64,000 bases of DNA from Aquanectria penicillioides (lineage: Eukaryota > Ascomycota > Sordariomycetes > Hypocreales > Nectriaceae), in the NCBI GenBank assembly GCA_003415625.1, contig PYIU01000001.1:8216042-8280041 (forward strand). The letters are read 5' to 3'. This document shows, piece after piece, positions 1-11,449 of the stretch (position 1 is the first letter of the stretch; each line of letters begins with the position of its first letter). The translations under genes and the position numbers were made by a program. The notes under the pieces are model-generated. The model saw only the letters and a program-made list of their open reading frames with translations, was not told the origin of the DNA and did no database searches.

Positions 1-636
1 CGATCGTTCGACGGGCTAAGAACCCGCACTCGCACGCCCTGGCTCAACTCATGACGCGTCTATTTGTCCCCCAAAAACGTGGTGAAGTCACGTTAATGGA
101 CCTTATGCAAGAGCCCCCCACTTGTATCTAAAAGGGTGGGAAACGGCATTTCCTGAAATGAGAACCTGAAAGTTTCCAATGCCGGTTCTGTCAAGTTGGT
201 GCTGCAGAGCTCGACAAACCGCCAGGGACTCACGTCTGAAGAGTCGAAGCGAAGAGGAAGATCGGCATTGCCTGGAGTGGAGCGCTACGCCGATCTTATA
301 GTGCCACTTTTCCAGCCCCTCAGTGGGGAGTGGGACGGGTCAACGGCTGCGGGGACTGGGGAATACCCTTGAACCCTGCGCAACGCATGCGGAAAGTCCG
401 AATTATAGCGTTGACGTGGTTCCATAGTCAGCTTCGTCCATCTCGGATAGCACCTGAGGCAAGGAGCCTCCACCCGCCGCGTTCGGAGAAGAAGATGCTG
501 TAGGCCAGGAGGCACGGAATAGAAATTGACCAAGGTGGCTTCTCTTTTAGTACCCCTTCTTCATCGCACTGCTACTGTGTTTGTTAACGTTTTGATACAC
601 GCTAGACTTTATTTTCCCATTCTCAAACACTCAAAA
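1..636. other. Intergenic / left flank, promoter of first SDR
   Basis: No reading frame here looks like a real gene. The stretch has ordinary base composition and presumably holds the promoter and 5' leader of the dehydrogenase starting at 637. A small inverted repeat (GATCGGC ... GCCGATC) lies around 261-296, too short to interpret. The minus-strand frame at 285-533 has no recognisable domain and was not called. Confidence 0.5.
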
Positions 637-1540
637 ATGGCTGACAGCGCTAAAGTTCACAAAGGCAAGCTTGCTATTGTCACAGGCTCAGCTCGTGGTA
701 TGTCCATGTATCCTCCTCAAGTCAGCAACATAACTTGGCTCATTTTGATTAGGCATTGGGGCATACATTGCCCGTCATCTCGCTGCCAAGGGTGCAAACA
801 TTCTCGTCAACTATGCAACGAAGTCTTCTGATGGGCTGGCCATAACTTTGTGTAAAGAGCTCGAGGAAAACCACTCTGTCAAGGCTGTAGCTTGCAGAGC
901 GGACATCAGCAACCTCGAAGATTGCAACCAGATTATTTCTGTCTGCAAAGACCACTTTGGCGGCGACGCGTTGAGGATTGACATCATCGTGCACAACGCT
1001 GCTGTCCTGTATCTCGGGCCCGTCGAGTCTGTCAGGCAAGAAGAGTTTGACCACATCTACCGTGTCAATGTTCTCGGTCCTGCCTTGTTGACTGGTGTGT
1101 GTAAACCTTACTTGCCGACAGACCGGTCGGGTCGTATTGTGATGGTGTCGAGCATCAATCCCAAGGTGGGTACACCCGGCACCACTCTGTACGCCGGTAC
1201 CAAAGCATCCATGGAGGCGATGGCAAGGGTTTGGTGCCGTGAGCTGGCGGAGAATTGCACAGTCAATACGATCAACCCAGGTCCAGTCATGACCAGCATG
1301 TACCTAACGGCACCTGACTCGGTGAAGGAGCAGCTGGGACTGTGGAACCCCCTGACGCCTCTTGTTCCCGTCCGAGACTCGGACAATGAAGAGGTTCAAG
1401 AGCTAGGTAGGAAGTTTGGAGGTCGGGCCGCGTACCCAGAGGAGATCGCCGATCTCGTCGGCATGATTTGTAGCCGAGAATCTCGGTGGATGACTGGCAG
1501 TTTGATTAGCGCGAATGGGGGGCTCTCATTCAGCACCTAG
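637..1540 (+). CDS. Short-chain dehydrogenase/reductase (classical SDR), 282 aa
   Basis: NAD(P)H-dependent oxidoreductase of the classical SDR family; substrate unknown. Exons 637-697 and 753-1540, with a 55 bp GT-AG intron (698-752) that splits the dinucleotide-binding loop; splicing restores TGSARGIG. Other family marks are HNAAV (NNAG-type motif) and the catalytic pair in LYAGTKAS, with the expected serine upstream in MVSSIN. The length of 282 residues suits the family, and the start is the first ATG before the Rossmann strand. It ends 489 bp from the convergent SDR at 2029-2883. Nearest known types include fungal ketoreductases of the versicolorin-reductase or 3-oxoacyl-ACP reductase kind, but the sequence alone does not settle the substrate. 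No signal peptide or membrane segment is seen, so cytosolic by inference. Confidence 0.92.
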
Positions 1541-2028
1541 CTAGATACAACAGCAGGCCTACATAGGAGGTAGTTTTCCAGTTGATTTGTTCAATGATGC
1601 AGATATTCGTGGCGAAATGGTATTAAGCTGTCGTGAGAGAATCAATGCTATGGTTCGGATCCGCAATTCTCCGTCAAAACAGGCGGAGGCAACAGCCCCC
1701 ACACACTGCCAGCAACTTAACATAGGAGATGTGATCTGCAAGGGGGCTTGTACTGTATCCGTACCTTAGTGCGCGCGAATCCCTAGCTCTCTCTCCGGCA
1801 TCACCCTAGTATACGCGCGGCAAAGACATCACCAATGCCGGATCACGGCAGGGAATGGATTAACGTACCGTGCTGCACAGGGAGACAAGGGTTGTTGCAT
1901 TTTCGTCAAGGTTACGTACATGGGACAGGCGTACCCGAAGGATGAAGGACGAGCTGTAAGGTGGCATTCCGCCGCGAACTCTTGATAACTAACGAACTAC
2001 TGCAGTCTAATCATGCTACAAATGGCGC
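1541..2028. other. Intergenic between convergent SDR genes
   Basis: The 3' flanks of the two convergent dehydrogenase genes. Several short frames exist on both strands but none is family-like. Presumably both transcripts terminate here; no clear terminator signal was identified. Confidence 0.5.
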
Positions 2029-2883
2029 TTATTTGGCCATGAACCCTCCATCAATGGGCAGAGCGATACCGGTCACATACGACGAGGCCGGTGAGCACAG
2101 CCAGAGAGAACCTTGGGCAACCTCGTGGGGCATACCGAATCGCCTGAGATAGCTAACGTTGGGCGCAAACTCGTCATGGGTGGTACCCATAATCTCCAAT
2201 GCCTTCGCGGACATTGCAGTCTGCATGAACTTGGTCAGTTTCCACAAGGCATGTCACCTAGGAAGCAATCTGTAAGAACTCACAAAGATGGCACCCGGAG
2301 CCACAGCGTTGACACGAATATTGTGCGGACCGCCTTCCATGCTTGCGTGCTTGGTTAAGCCAATTAAAGCGTGCTTGGCCGCCGTGTAGGCTGGCATGTT
2401 GGGCTGTGGCTTGAAGGCGTTGATGCTGGCGATGTTGACGATGGCGCCGCCACCCCCTTGGGCAATGAACTGGTTCATCTCGTGCTTAACGCACAGTGCA
2501 GTACCCGTGAGGTTAATGCCGATTAGCTTGTTCCAATAGACCTCGTCGAAGTCCGTCAGAGGAGTCTTGTCCGGCGTCAGAGCAGCGTTATTCACAGCAC
2601 AGTCTAGGCGGCCAAACTTGTCCACGACGAACTTGATGAGGGCCGCGACATCCTCTGAGGACGAGATGTCCGCCTTAGTGAAGTAGATTTCTCCGAGAGC
2701 TGACAGTTCCCTGGCAACCTCGTTTCCCTTCTCTTCCTGCAAGTCGCAGATGACTACCTTTGCACCAGCCTTGAGGAAGACTGAGGCCGTGGCTTCTCCC
2801 ATACCCTGTGCGCCACCAGTGATGAGCGCGACCTTATCCTTGAGGGTTGCGAAAATCTCGCTTTCGGGGATTTGAGGGGCCAT
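2029..2883 (-). CDS. Short-chain dehydrogenase/reductase (classical SDR), 263 aa
   Basis: A second classical SDR, convergent with the one at 637-1540. Exon 1 is 2284-2883 and exon 2 is 2029-2220; the 63 bp intron (2221-2283) has GTGAGT at the donor, CTGAC before the acceptor and CAG at the end. This splice gives the usual SDR string APGAIFTAM. The cofactor loop is TGGAQGMG, an acidic residue follows strand 2 (VICDLQEE, which favours NAD over NADP), and NNAA plus YTAAK supply structural and catalytic residues. A longer frame continues upstream of the chosen ATG at 2883, but it is hydrophobic and out of keeping with the family start MAPQIPESE. The C-terminus (ALPIDGGFMAK) is typical. Probably a cytosolic alcohol or sugar-type dehydrogenase; the substrate is unknown. 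Confidence 0.92.
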
Positions 2884-3866
2884 GCTGACTGATTGATTTG
2901 GAAAAAAGAAGCAGGAAGGAATACTGATGAGGGTTGATTGGTATAACACAGAGAGCTGTGCAAGAACGGTGGATGGCGAAATGATGAGAAACACCATGAA
3001 AAACACACTTAAATAGAGCAATCAAACAGCGGTCAGGTCACGACTTGGTTGGCTCATCAGTAGCAGACCTCATACGGTACCCATTCAGATAATGCAGAAA
3101 CCATGTCAAAGACTTCCATTGCCCACAGGGATTTAGAATGTTGGCTCAGGAACAGTCCATCCTTGACCTTGATCATGAAGAATAAGAGGCTTTTTGACTT
3201 GTTAGGAAAACTACGCGGACTAATCCCGCTAGGTCAGTACCTCTTAATTTACCAGCATCTTAAGTATATGTACCCATATTTGAACGTTACTCAGGTGCGA
3301 TGAAATTGTACCTCTACTGGTCGTCCGACAACTGGAGCTTGTCACAAGCTACCATTTGAAATGCCTGTGGGCTCTATGTTACAGTAGTATTCGTGTATTG
3401 GGGTCACGCCACAATCCCCGGGATCCTTGGGCCGACCAACATCTCGACAACCAACATCTTGGAAGGATCTGCATGCCCGGTCTTGCCAGTGTACGGCCCC
3501 GTTTCATGTCATAGATTCTGCTGCCCCCCCACCAGCACCTGGCTCGTCGCACGGTAGCGTCCGTCCCTCCAGCCAGGATTAGGAATCTCTACAGGCGCCC
3601 TCGCCTAGTTGGGGGGTTCCGCATTTGACCCCCCCTTAAGACCCTCAGGGATCTTGAAGTCTCTCGAATTGCTTCCCAGGACCCCGGTAGGTGGAAGCGG
3701 ATTGCAACGCCATGCAGCCACATTAGATAGTTCTCGTGTGCGGGCCCGAATTGTCTCTTTTCTCTTCTAACTCAAACGGCCCTCGAGTTGTTTTCCCCTT
3801 TCCATCTTCACCTACAACTTTCTTCGCCAATTCAGCTCTAGAGTCTCTTGGATTGGCGACGCAAAC
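2884..3866. other. Intergenic, divergent promoters
   Basis: This stretch separates the minus-strand SDR from the plus-strand transporter, so it should hold both promoters. A pyrimidine-rich leader (3,750-3,860) lies just before the transporter ATG. The short frame at 3103-3303 has no domain and was not called. Confidence 0.5.
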
Positions 3867-5736
3867 ATGGCTTCACTGACAGAAAAGAATCAACTTGAAA
3901 CGAGTGAAGAGCTTACTGGCTCTGAGGCTCATGACAACGCAGCGTGCCAACCATCTCCTGGCCCCAGCGTCAGTGATGAGATAGGAGTAATCACGCACTC
4001 AGTCAGCTGGATCACCTATCAAGTGAGCTTTTAGCCCCTTATGCATATATTACAATCTCTCACCAGTTTCAAGGTCATCCTCACCGCCGCGTTAGGAGGC
4101 TTCTTATACGGTTTCAGCGCAAACGCGATTGCTGGAACTCTGGCTCAGACATCTTTCATTGCAAAATTCCTCAGTACCGCAGATGCTGCTCAACGAACAG
4201 ATGGTCTACTTGGCGGGTTAGTAAAATGTCGATTCTCCAAGAGAAAAACTCTGCTCATATTTACTCCTTAGCTTCCTTGCCGGATGCATGGTTGGTTCCC
4301 TTGTTCAAGCCCCCATCGCAAAGCGATTCGGTCGTCGACTCTGCAACGCCGTAGCCGCAGGCATTGTCGTGTTCTCCGGCGCTCTTCAAGCTGGATCCAT
4401 CAATATTGCTATGCTCACCACCTTCCGTGTCATCTGTGGTGTTGGTGCAGGCATGGTACTCACCAACTCGCCTGTGTACATGAGTGAAGTAGCCCCTCCG
4501 CACGCGCGTGGCTCCCTCGTTGGGATGCAGGGAGTAGGCATTGTCACTGCGTACATTCTTTGCGCCATATTCAACCTCGCATTTAGCTTTGTCGACTCGG
4601 CTGTTCAGTGGCGCCTCATATTTATTGTGCTAACAGGCATGGGCATTGTCCATCTGGCATCACTCTCTTTTCTGCCAGAGTCTCCCCGTTGGCTCATGGA
4701 GCAAGATCGAGAACAGGAAGCTCTAGCAGTCTTGATCAAGCTCCACAAAACTAAATCTGATCCTGATGGGCTACTCGCTCATGCTGAGGCAACACAGATC
4801 AAAGCTCAAGTCCAAACAGAGAAACAGCTCCCCGGTGGTTTTTGGTACATCTTCACGACGAGACACCTCTTGAAGAGAGCTTACTGTTCCGTTCTTCTCT
4901 GGGTCATGGGTCAGGGCACTGGTATCACTGCTATTGCCAACCTCATTCCGACTCTTATGGGTGGTTTAGGATTTGGCACCACTTTGCAACTAGGACTCGG
5001 AGTTGCGTGGACTGTATGTGCGATTATTGGATGCGGCTTCAATGTTCTCTTGTTGGACCGAGTCGGCCGAGTGAGACTTTTGGGTAGGTCTGCACGAAAA
5101 CCCCTTATTGATTGAGTCGCTGACAGATGGACCCTGGAGTTGTCGGAGGACTCGGCTCCGCAGTTATCCTAAGCATCATGGCTGTTCTTCAGAAATACTA
5201 TCTAGGAACTGACGACGCTCCTGGCCTTAATGCAGCGGTTGCAATCTACTTCATTTTTGGTGCATTCTTCACTTCCACAATTGAATGTACTGCATACGTG
5301 TATGGATCCGAGATCTGGCCCACTCGTGAGTTGAATAATCCCGCACATACAAGTTGCGTCATTGACGGTAGCTATTTAGATCTCAGAAGTGAGGGCTCAA
5401 CTTTCGCATATGCATCGTTCTTTGGTAATTCTATCGCCTACAGTTCTCCAGTGACAGTTGGATTGAACAACATCGGCTGGAAATTCTACATGATCTTCGT
5501 CGCCGTCACTGTTATTAGTACAATTGCTATCTGGTTCACTTTCCCGGAGGTTGGTATCGCTATCTCGCTCACATAGCATGTTTACTAATGCAGATTACTA
5601 GACTATCGGACTGCCTCTCGAAGAAATCAATGCTAAGTTTGGTGAAAGGGTTGAGATAGACCTTAAATCAGCTGTGGTTGCAGAGAAAGGCCAGCACAAG
5701 ACGTATGAGAATGGAATGGGCCAGGTTTCTGCTTAA
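3867..5736 (+). CDS. MFS sugar-porter-type transporter, 533 aa, six exons
   Basis: Plasma-membrane transporter of the major facilitator superfamily, sugar porter branch; the substrate is probably a hexose or related polyol. Exons: 3867-4022, 4074-4216, 4272-5083, 5140-5325, 5380-5549, 5602-5736, all joined in phase and giving 533 residues, the usual size. In order: a polar N-terminus of about 50 residues, TM1 with LGGFLYGF, KRFGRR after TM2, PESPRWLM after TM6, DRVGR in the second half, YGSEIWPTHLR, and FPETIGLPLEEI at the end. Several introns use a downstream AG, which was needed to restore the family string (for example GAG at 5137-5139); the last has a TACTAAT branch site. The gene looks intact. 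Neighbouring dehydrogenases could act on the imported compound, but that is inference. Confidence 0.92.
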
Positions 5737-6715
5737 GTAGGAAGTGATACTATTATCAGGTTCATTTTCAGTAACAGCAAGTATACCTCTATATATAACT
5801 TGACAGTTTGTTTAAGTACCGAGTACCTGTATAACTCGAACGGTGGGATTATAGCGAGTATAAGAGTTAATTTGCCTTAGATGGCCTATCTTTGTTTCTT
5901 TTATCAGTACTTTTTCTCAAAGTTCTTCGAGCACCTAGCGTATTTTTCTAGATATGACAGATAAATACATTTATACATGCCGAATTCGATGTGGCGAGCG
6001 ACTGCCCCTTGACATGCCTATACAAGACTGACCTAAAACCAATTGAGATTCCTCAAAAACCGCTATCATGGTAACCTCATTCAATATACTGCCCAACCCT
6101 CATTCTAAGCTGTCATTTATCAATATAGTTTTTATGAATCTATGGAAACAAAAGCATAATCCCATCAACCTTTAGTTCCAATTCTGAAGAAAGCCTTGAT
6201 ATTTCAAAATCGTTTAATATCAAGCTTTTAAAGATATTATGGATCGTAATAGCGCAATACTTCGCTGGGCGTAGTACTTGCTACTTTAAGAATGGGCCGA
6301 GGTAGGACTTACAGGCCACTACCCTTCAGCTTCTACGTACCCTAGACTAGACTTCTTGCACTGGGTGTTTGAACGACCTATCACACAGTATCCAAGAACT
6401 CATTTCCATTACACTATTATGGACTTGACATCGACTTCTAAAAGTATATTGAAATTTGAGAACTAATCTCACACAGCTAGTACATTTATAAACTCAGATA
6501 CTCCATCTCTCCATGTACATGCCGCAGCATCAGCGCATGGAATTCGCCAAAAAGCATTCGCTACACCTTAACATACAAGCGCAAGAGGGGAATTGATTCA
6601 ATCCAAACGCCAGTATCGTTTTGATTTCGCAGCGCAAGGATATCTTTCATATTCAACCCAATAGTCAAGATTGAACTAGCATTTAGAGCAACCAAGATGC
6701 CAAGAATAAAGCTCA
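5737..6715. other. Intergenic, AT-rich, no gene seen
   Basis: Convergent 3' flanks of the transporter and of the PNPOx-like gene. Composition is more AT-rich than the genes on either side, with no frame worth calling and no clear repeat. Confidence 0.5.
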
Positions 6716-7552
6716 TTAGTACAAGTACAATGGTTTCAGCGGGGGCCCTTGGATTCGATGATACTGGTTTTTCGGTGCTTTTGGGCCAACCATCTTCTTC
6801 ATCGGCTCGATCTTCTCTCGGCGGCCAATTTCAACACCTCTTTTCATTCCTGGGAGGCCATCCATGCTAAACTGACTCTTCAAGGCCCAGTATCTGTAAA
6901 GTGTTAGCACTAGATCCTTATAGGCTTGATCAAGGGCTGCGATCTGTTCTCTTACCTGTCCATGCTCTCTTTACCATTCCCCTGTCTGTACTTTCGATCC
7001 TTCTTTTCGAAATATTCGTTCAGGACCTCTCGGTGTGATTTAAATTCATAGACTGGAACGGAGAACCCACAGGACGATCCGGCCTGGTGAATGTCGGTAA
7101 TGATGATCGACCTGGTTCCGGGGATCGTTTTGACCCCATGCTCGGAGAGGAACGCATCGAACTCGAGTGATTCAGCTTCCAGCACCCGGCCTATGGATAA
7201 CGGTTGTCAACGCAAAAGAACTTGAAAAACGCCTCGTACGATGCTAAGAGAAGCCAGGCATACCTTTGCCCCAAAGTCGGACAATCTTGGGGGCTCCTTC
7301 GAAGGCAGAGAACATGATGGTGATTCGACCATTTCCTTTCTCGTGGAGATGAGCCAAAGTCTCACAGCCACTGCCTGTCAATTCCATGTACCAGAATGTT
7401 TTCTCGTCAATGAAGCCGAAGTATTCCCCACCCTTCGGCGATACGTTCACGTGCCCCGAACCTGATAACGGGGCGGTAGCCACCCAAAACATCTTCTGCT
7501 TTAGAATCCATGACCGCAAAGATTGCGGGACCGTCTCGTAGAAGGCACCCAT
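6716..7552 (-). CDS. Pyridoxamine-5'-phosphate-oxidase-like split-barrel protein, 233 aa
   Basis: Member of the fungal PNPOx-like family whose N-terminal split barrel usually binds FMN; the reaction is not known for this branch. Exons 7264-7552, 6956-7190 and 6716-6893, with 73 and 62 bp introns. The start was set at MGAFYETVP because homologous proteins begin that way; the open frame continues to 7843, but that part has no family resemblance and is probably leader. Recognisable blocks are FWVATAPLSGSGHVNVSPKGG, TFWYMELTGSG, GRITIMFSAFEG and RLWGKG, then a longer C-terminal part with a basic, lysine-rich tail. The exon joins fall exactly in conserved motifs (GKG-RVLEAES; MDR-YWALKSQ). The gene looks complete. 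Confidence 0.85.
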
Positions 7553-8159
7553 GGCACTTTTTGCTGTTGGAAGCGACTTCAGGTGAGCCCAGGAGGAACC
7601 GAATGTCGGGAGAGTGAATTGTGGAGGCGTCGGGGAGGATTGTGCGGAAGTGTGGAGAAATGGCGGCTTATTAGTCACAATGATGCCGACATCGGGACTG
7701 GCTGATGACCCAAATATGCCCGTGTACTTCGGGGTCTGTGCCGGAACTCTATGACGGATTTTCTCCGCAAAAAGTACGGAGTCTGAGATAAACTGGACAA
7801 AGGCTTTCTTGCTTTGCGCTATGTTATCGTAGTAGAGTATCAAGACAACTTAGCTCAATCCTCGATGTCTTCCGGATATCTCAAGGTTCTGTTTTGGTAT
7901 CTTTAACAGAGAGGAAGCATGTTTATCAACTGGTCTTGATTTCATGTTGGAGACCACTATATTCAAACTATTGCGAGGATTTTCCTTTCAGTATCAAGCA
8001 AGACCTGAGACTAGAATAGCCGTTGACACTACGAAGCAGGCCGCGGTTGTGGATGGTGTCAATGTCACTATCTGGCCCAATTCGGCAGCCGGGCTGATGT
8101 GGCTGCCGTATGCTTCAAGGACCTTTACGCACCTATCGCCGTGAGCAGGATTCCCGAAC
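7553..8159. other. Intergenic, promoter of PNPOx-like gene
   Basis: Upstream flank of the PNPOx-like gene and downstream flank of the broken peptidase gene. The minus frame between 7552 and 7843 is open but unlike a protein family. Confidence 0.4.
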
Positions 8160-9530
8160 AATCTTATTCAATAAAGCTTCCAAGGTAAACCTCCTCCCAA
8201 GAAAACCCTCGACGATTTCAACTTCCGGTAAGCTTGAACCCAGCTGCAGGAGCTCTCCGAACGCGCTTCATGGCCGGCAGGGTTCAGCGTATCTTTGGCG
8301 AACTTGGTGACGTATGGGTCGGCGGCATAGGCCTGCGCATTGATTGAACATCATTGGAGGGGTGTGGTAAAACACGAAATGATAACATCACTGGAACGCA
8401 CGTTGGATATGCGAAAAGCCCAGCGTCGTATTTCTTGAACAATATGCCCGAAGGCTGCTTGTTCTTAGCCCCAATCTTCAGGATCACTGCTTTGGCCGAG
8501 CATATCGCGCCTTGATGTATTCTAAAGCATAGTAGTGTTCATTTTGATAGCCTCGTGGTGGGTTGATGGACTAAAAATATCTAGATCGAAAAGGGAACGC
8601 TGTATCATCGCGACCATGACTCCAGTACCAAAATATCCTTTCCTTGGCAGAATTGAATCTAACAAACTCTGGAGAAGACTTCTATCATTCTGTTGTCCAG
8701 AAGCTCCTTCTCTATCTGCGTCGAGTAAGGTGTAATACTTTCCAATACTGGACAGAATCTCGGGCTGCCAAACTCAATACTCCAATAGTTACTAACAATC
8801 TCGATGTAATCGCTGGAGTGTGGCAGTGCATACTTTGTCGTTGACACAAGATTATGTATGCAGTGACCGGGTTCATGGAACAAAATACATATATAGAAGT
8901 GTGGCAACAGAGTTGGTTTTGTTTTCGATGAGTTAGGAAAACCGCAGATCAGAGCTGATGAAGGATAGTTATGAGCGTCATCCACTGTAATGAAACCCCT
9001 GGGCCTATGGTCAGCCTCAGGATGCATCAATGAACAGGAGAGAAGGACAAATCGGTTCCATCTGGACATGATGCTGGTTGTGATGTTTGCCGCGCCTTTC
9101 AAAGAGATCTGTACATAGGCAGCCTAAGAATCGGCAACTAGCCCTTAGGCAATAGTGCAATGCCTTGTTTTTATCACGTGGGCATATTAGCCCCAATCCC
9201 AGTCATTGAGACGGATTTTCCCACTAAAACTAACATCCTGGATCTTCAAGTCAAGGAGTGTACCATCTTCTGCCTTTGCAACGGGCTCTAGCTTTGTCCA
9301 AAACTCAGTTAGCTGGACCCTCATCCCGCAGACGCTATGGGACATCTGGTTTTCTCCTTTTTCATTGATGCATGGTTTTGAAACCCCAATATCCTGGCAA
9401 TCTCGTCTTGGAGAGCTATGATTCTTGCCAGCCTTGAGACCTCAGTGCGAAAGCGTCGTCGAGATCTCATCTGGTATTTTCGTCGAGATGCTTCGTTCTT
9501 CACTTCGAACACCATCTGCGTGTTTTGCTG
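8160..9530 (-). pseudogene. M3 metallopeptidase (thimet oligopeptidase/saccharolysin-like), decayed
   Basis: Remains of a zinc oligopeptidase of family M3, which cleaves short peptides in the cytosol. Pieces occur in the right order on the minus strand but in different frames. At 9321-9515 is a helical block (RLARIIALQDEIARILGFQNHA); near 9206-9330 a block like FWTKLEPVAKAEDGTLLDLK; at 8659-9102 the catalytic part with the HExxH zinc motif as LFHEPGHCIHNLV and the downstream acidic residue in DYIEIVSNYWSIE; at 8160-8487 pieces of the C-terminal domain (KKYDAGLFAY, then LNPAGHEARSES in another frame). Family members have about 650-700 residues, so the N-terminal third is missing. Frameshifts and stops separate the pieces, so it is dead as it stands. 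Confidence 0.8.
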
Positions 9531-10351
9531 ACCCCTGAAAGTTACGAATTACCTTTTGTATTCAAGGCTTGGATCGTTGTTGTCGTGGCGTGTATCCAGC
9601 GAGTTGAGCATATCGGATGACGTGCCGGTCAATCTGACGTGAGTGAACCAGATGTCGTCGTCTGAATATATGTGTTTCTTAAAGGTATTTCAATAGTGAA
9701 ATTGCAATTTCAATTGTTGTCTTAGAAATCACGTCATTGTTAGTTGCCTAATTAGGTTGACGTTTTTAGTTGAGTAGCGATAGCGAGCTCAATTGAAATA
9801 GGAAGGTGATAAATGCCTTCTCATATGACAAAGTATTGTATGTTTAAATATTTCTCCTGCACATCTTGCGAGTCGCTGCCACATTGGGAACGTTAACAAT
9901 ACAATGCCACCTTACACTTTGCAATCCCTATGCACGATAAATGACGGTCGGAAATTGGAAAGTGTGAAGTCTCCGCCTTTTAAGATGATACCTGGTGGAG
10001 AGTATCATAAGTCGGCCGAACTAAAGAGTCTATGATCGAAACCGTTTCGGGTCGAACAGCAAAAAGTCTACCTGCTACATCCGATGCTCGAAGGCATCAG
10101 AAGATTATCGATGAAGATTCTAGCAACATTATTGGATATACCAGTTGAATTTTGCCTGAGTCACACACGAACGAATGGGTTGAGACACAAACGCCTGAAG
10201 TCAACAAAAAAGAATGGGAGTTAGTTCTTCAGCACCACGACGATACCAGTTTCAAGGCCCTTCATGACATGGATTAAATTGATGACCACATTGACGGTTA
10301 GAGAGAGAAGCATCAGTATATGGAATGACTTAGTCTTAGTATAGAAATGAA
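9531..10351. other. Intergenic, possible decayed 5' half of GNAT gene
   Basis: No intact gene. From about 10,100 to 10,350 there are short plus-strand segments with protein-like composition interrupted by stops, which may be the lost N-terminal half of the acetyltransferase fragment that follows. The rest shows nothing recognisable. Confidence 0.35.
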
Positions 10352-10666
10352 TTGCACTCTTTAAAAATTGTTACTCGTGCATCACCAGCACTTGACTTTC
10401 TTCCTGTCCACCCAACTCACCAGATACAATGCACAGGTACTCGTCTTGTACAATCTTGGGTTTACAAGGCGAAAGAACTTGATTTAGATGTTGGCGTTGT
10501 GGCGATGGGGCGAAGAGCAGTTGGCCTATATCAAAAGACAGGATTTGAAATAATGGAGAAGCAAAGTCAGCCATTTGAGCCTTGGGGAATCGATTATGTG
10601 TACGACAGATTTTATCTGGTTAATCCAGCAAGGTTGTATGAAGTCGAGGGTAAGACAAAGGTTTGA
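10352..10666 (+). pseudogene. GNAT N-acetyltransferase, C-terminal fragment
   Basis: The frame carries the C-terminal half of a GNAT-fold acetyltransferase. It has HPTHQIQCTGTRLVQ, a degraded acetyl-CoA-binding motif A (normally Q/R-x-x-G-x-G/A), then the helix-strand pair ending in AVGLYQKTGFEIME, which is motif B of the family, and a C-terminal YDRFYLV strand. The protein would be 104 residues, while the family usually has 180-230, and the upstream half is broken. It is more likely a remnant than a functional small protein. It lies in a run of damaged genes (8160-12356). Confidence 0.65.
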
Positions 10667-11449
10667 TGAGATGTGGTGAGAGTGTATCATGAGACGCATT
10701 CAAATTAGCCTCGTAAGGCTCGCCGGGTGCTATTTCAACAAGGCTAAACAGAATCAGGTAGCCGAAATAAAAGATTTGTGGAGTAGAATAAAATATGAAG
10801 ATATATATTATGTCATGCAATAGGATACGGTAGCTGCCATTTCCCTTTCAATGGGCCGTTAGATGACACGACCGCAATGTAACTTGGCACGCTACTGTAT
10901 GGTACTCAAGAATGTATTTTAAAGTAAATAATCAAGTTTGTAAATGGTAGTATGTGCCTCGATTGGAACATCAATCATAAACGTTCTGCGGCGCCTTAAA
11001 ACTTTCTTTGGTATATATTTGCTCAAGGTGCTTTCTGAGAATGCTTGTGATCTAGCTTTAAGCTAAATAACAACTTAAAATGCCTTGCAATTCTCCACTG
11101 TTGACATTACCGGCTTGCCTTAAAACATCTCATGAGTATGGCCAGGAAATTCTCCCATCTCCAGTGTGTCATTCCAACAGTGGAACAAATCATCTAAAGG
11201 GCTGTTTATTGCAACCCAGTTTAACTTACTAATGGTAAGAGTAAATGCGTACCTTATAATTACAAAAAGAAAATGCAATTTTTCACCGAACCGAGATATG
11301 AGAATAGTGAACTAGTAAAATATACTAGTGATGAGAACTAGCTTGTTCTTAGAGAGCAAGCCAAAAGTTCTAGCTCAGCCCTACTGAACTGACGTCGCGC
11401 TGATGGTCTATTCCAACAATCCCATTTCTCGATTGCTTTCGTATTTCCC
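10667..11449. other. Intergenic, nothing recognised
   Basis: Moderately AT-rich spacer between the GNAT remnant and the 2EXR gene. Short frames only, none with a recognisable domain. Confidence 0.45.

Noticed and set aside
285..533. Minus-strand 82-codon frame
   Set aside because: No domain, no splice partner, and atypical composition.
7553..7843. Upstream extension of the PNPOx-like frame (about 97 residues)
   Set aside because: No family resemblance; related proteins begin at the MGAFYE start, so this is treated as leader.
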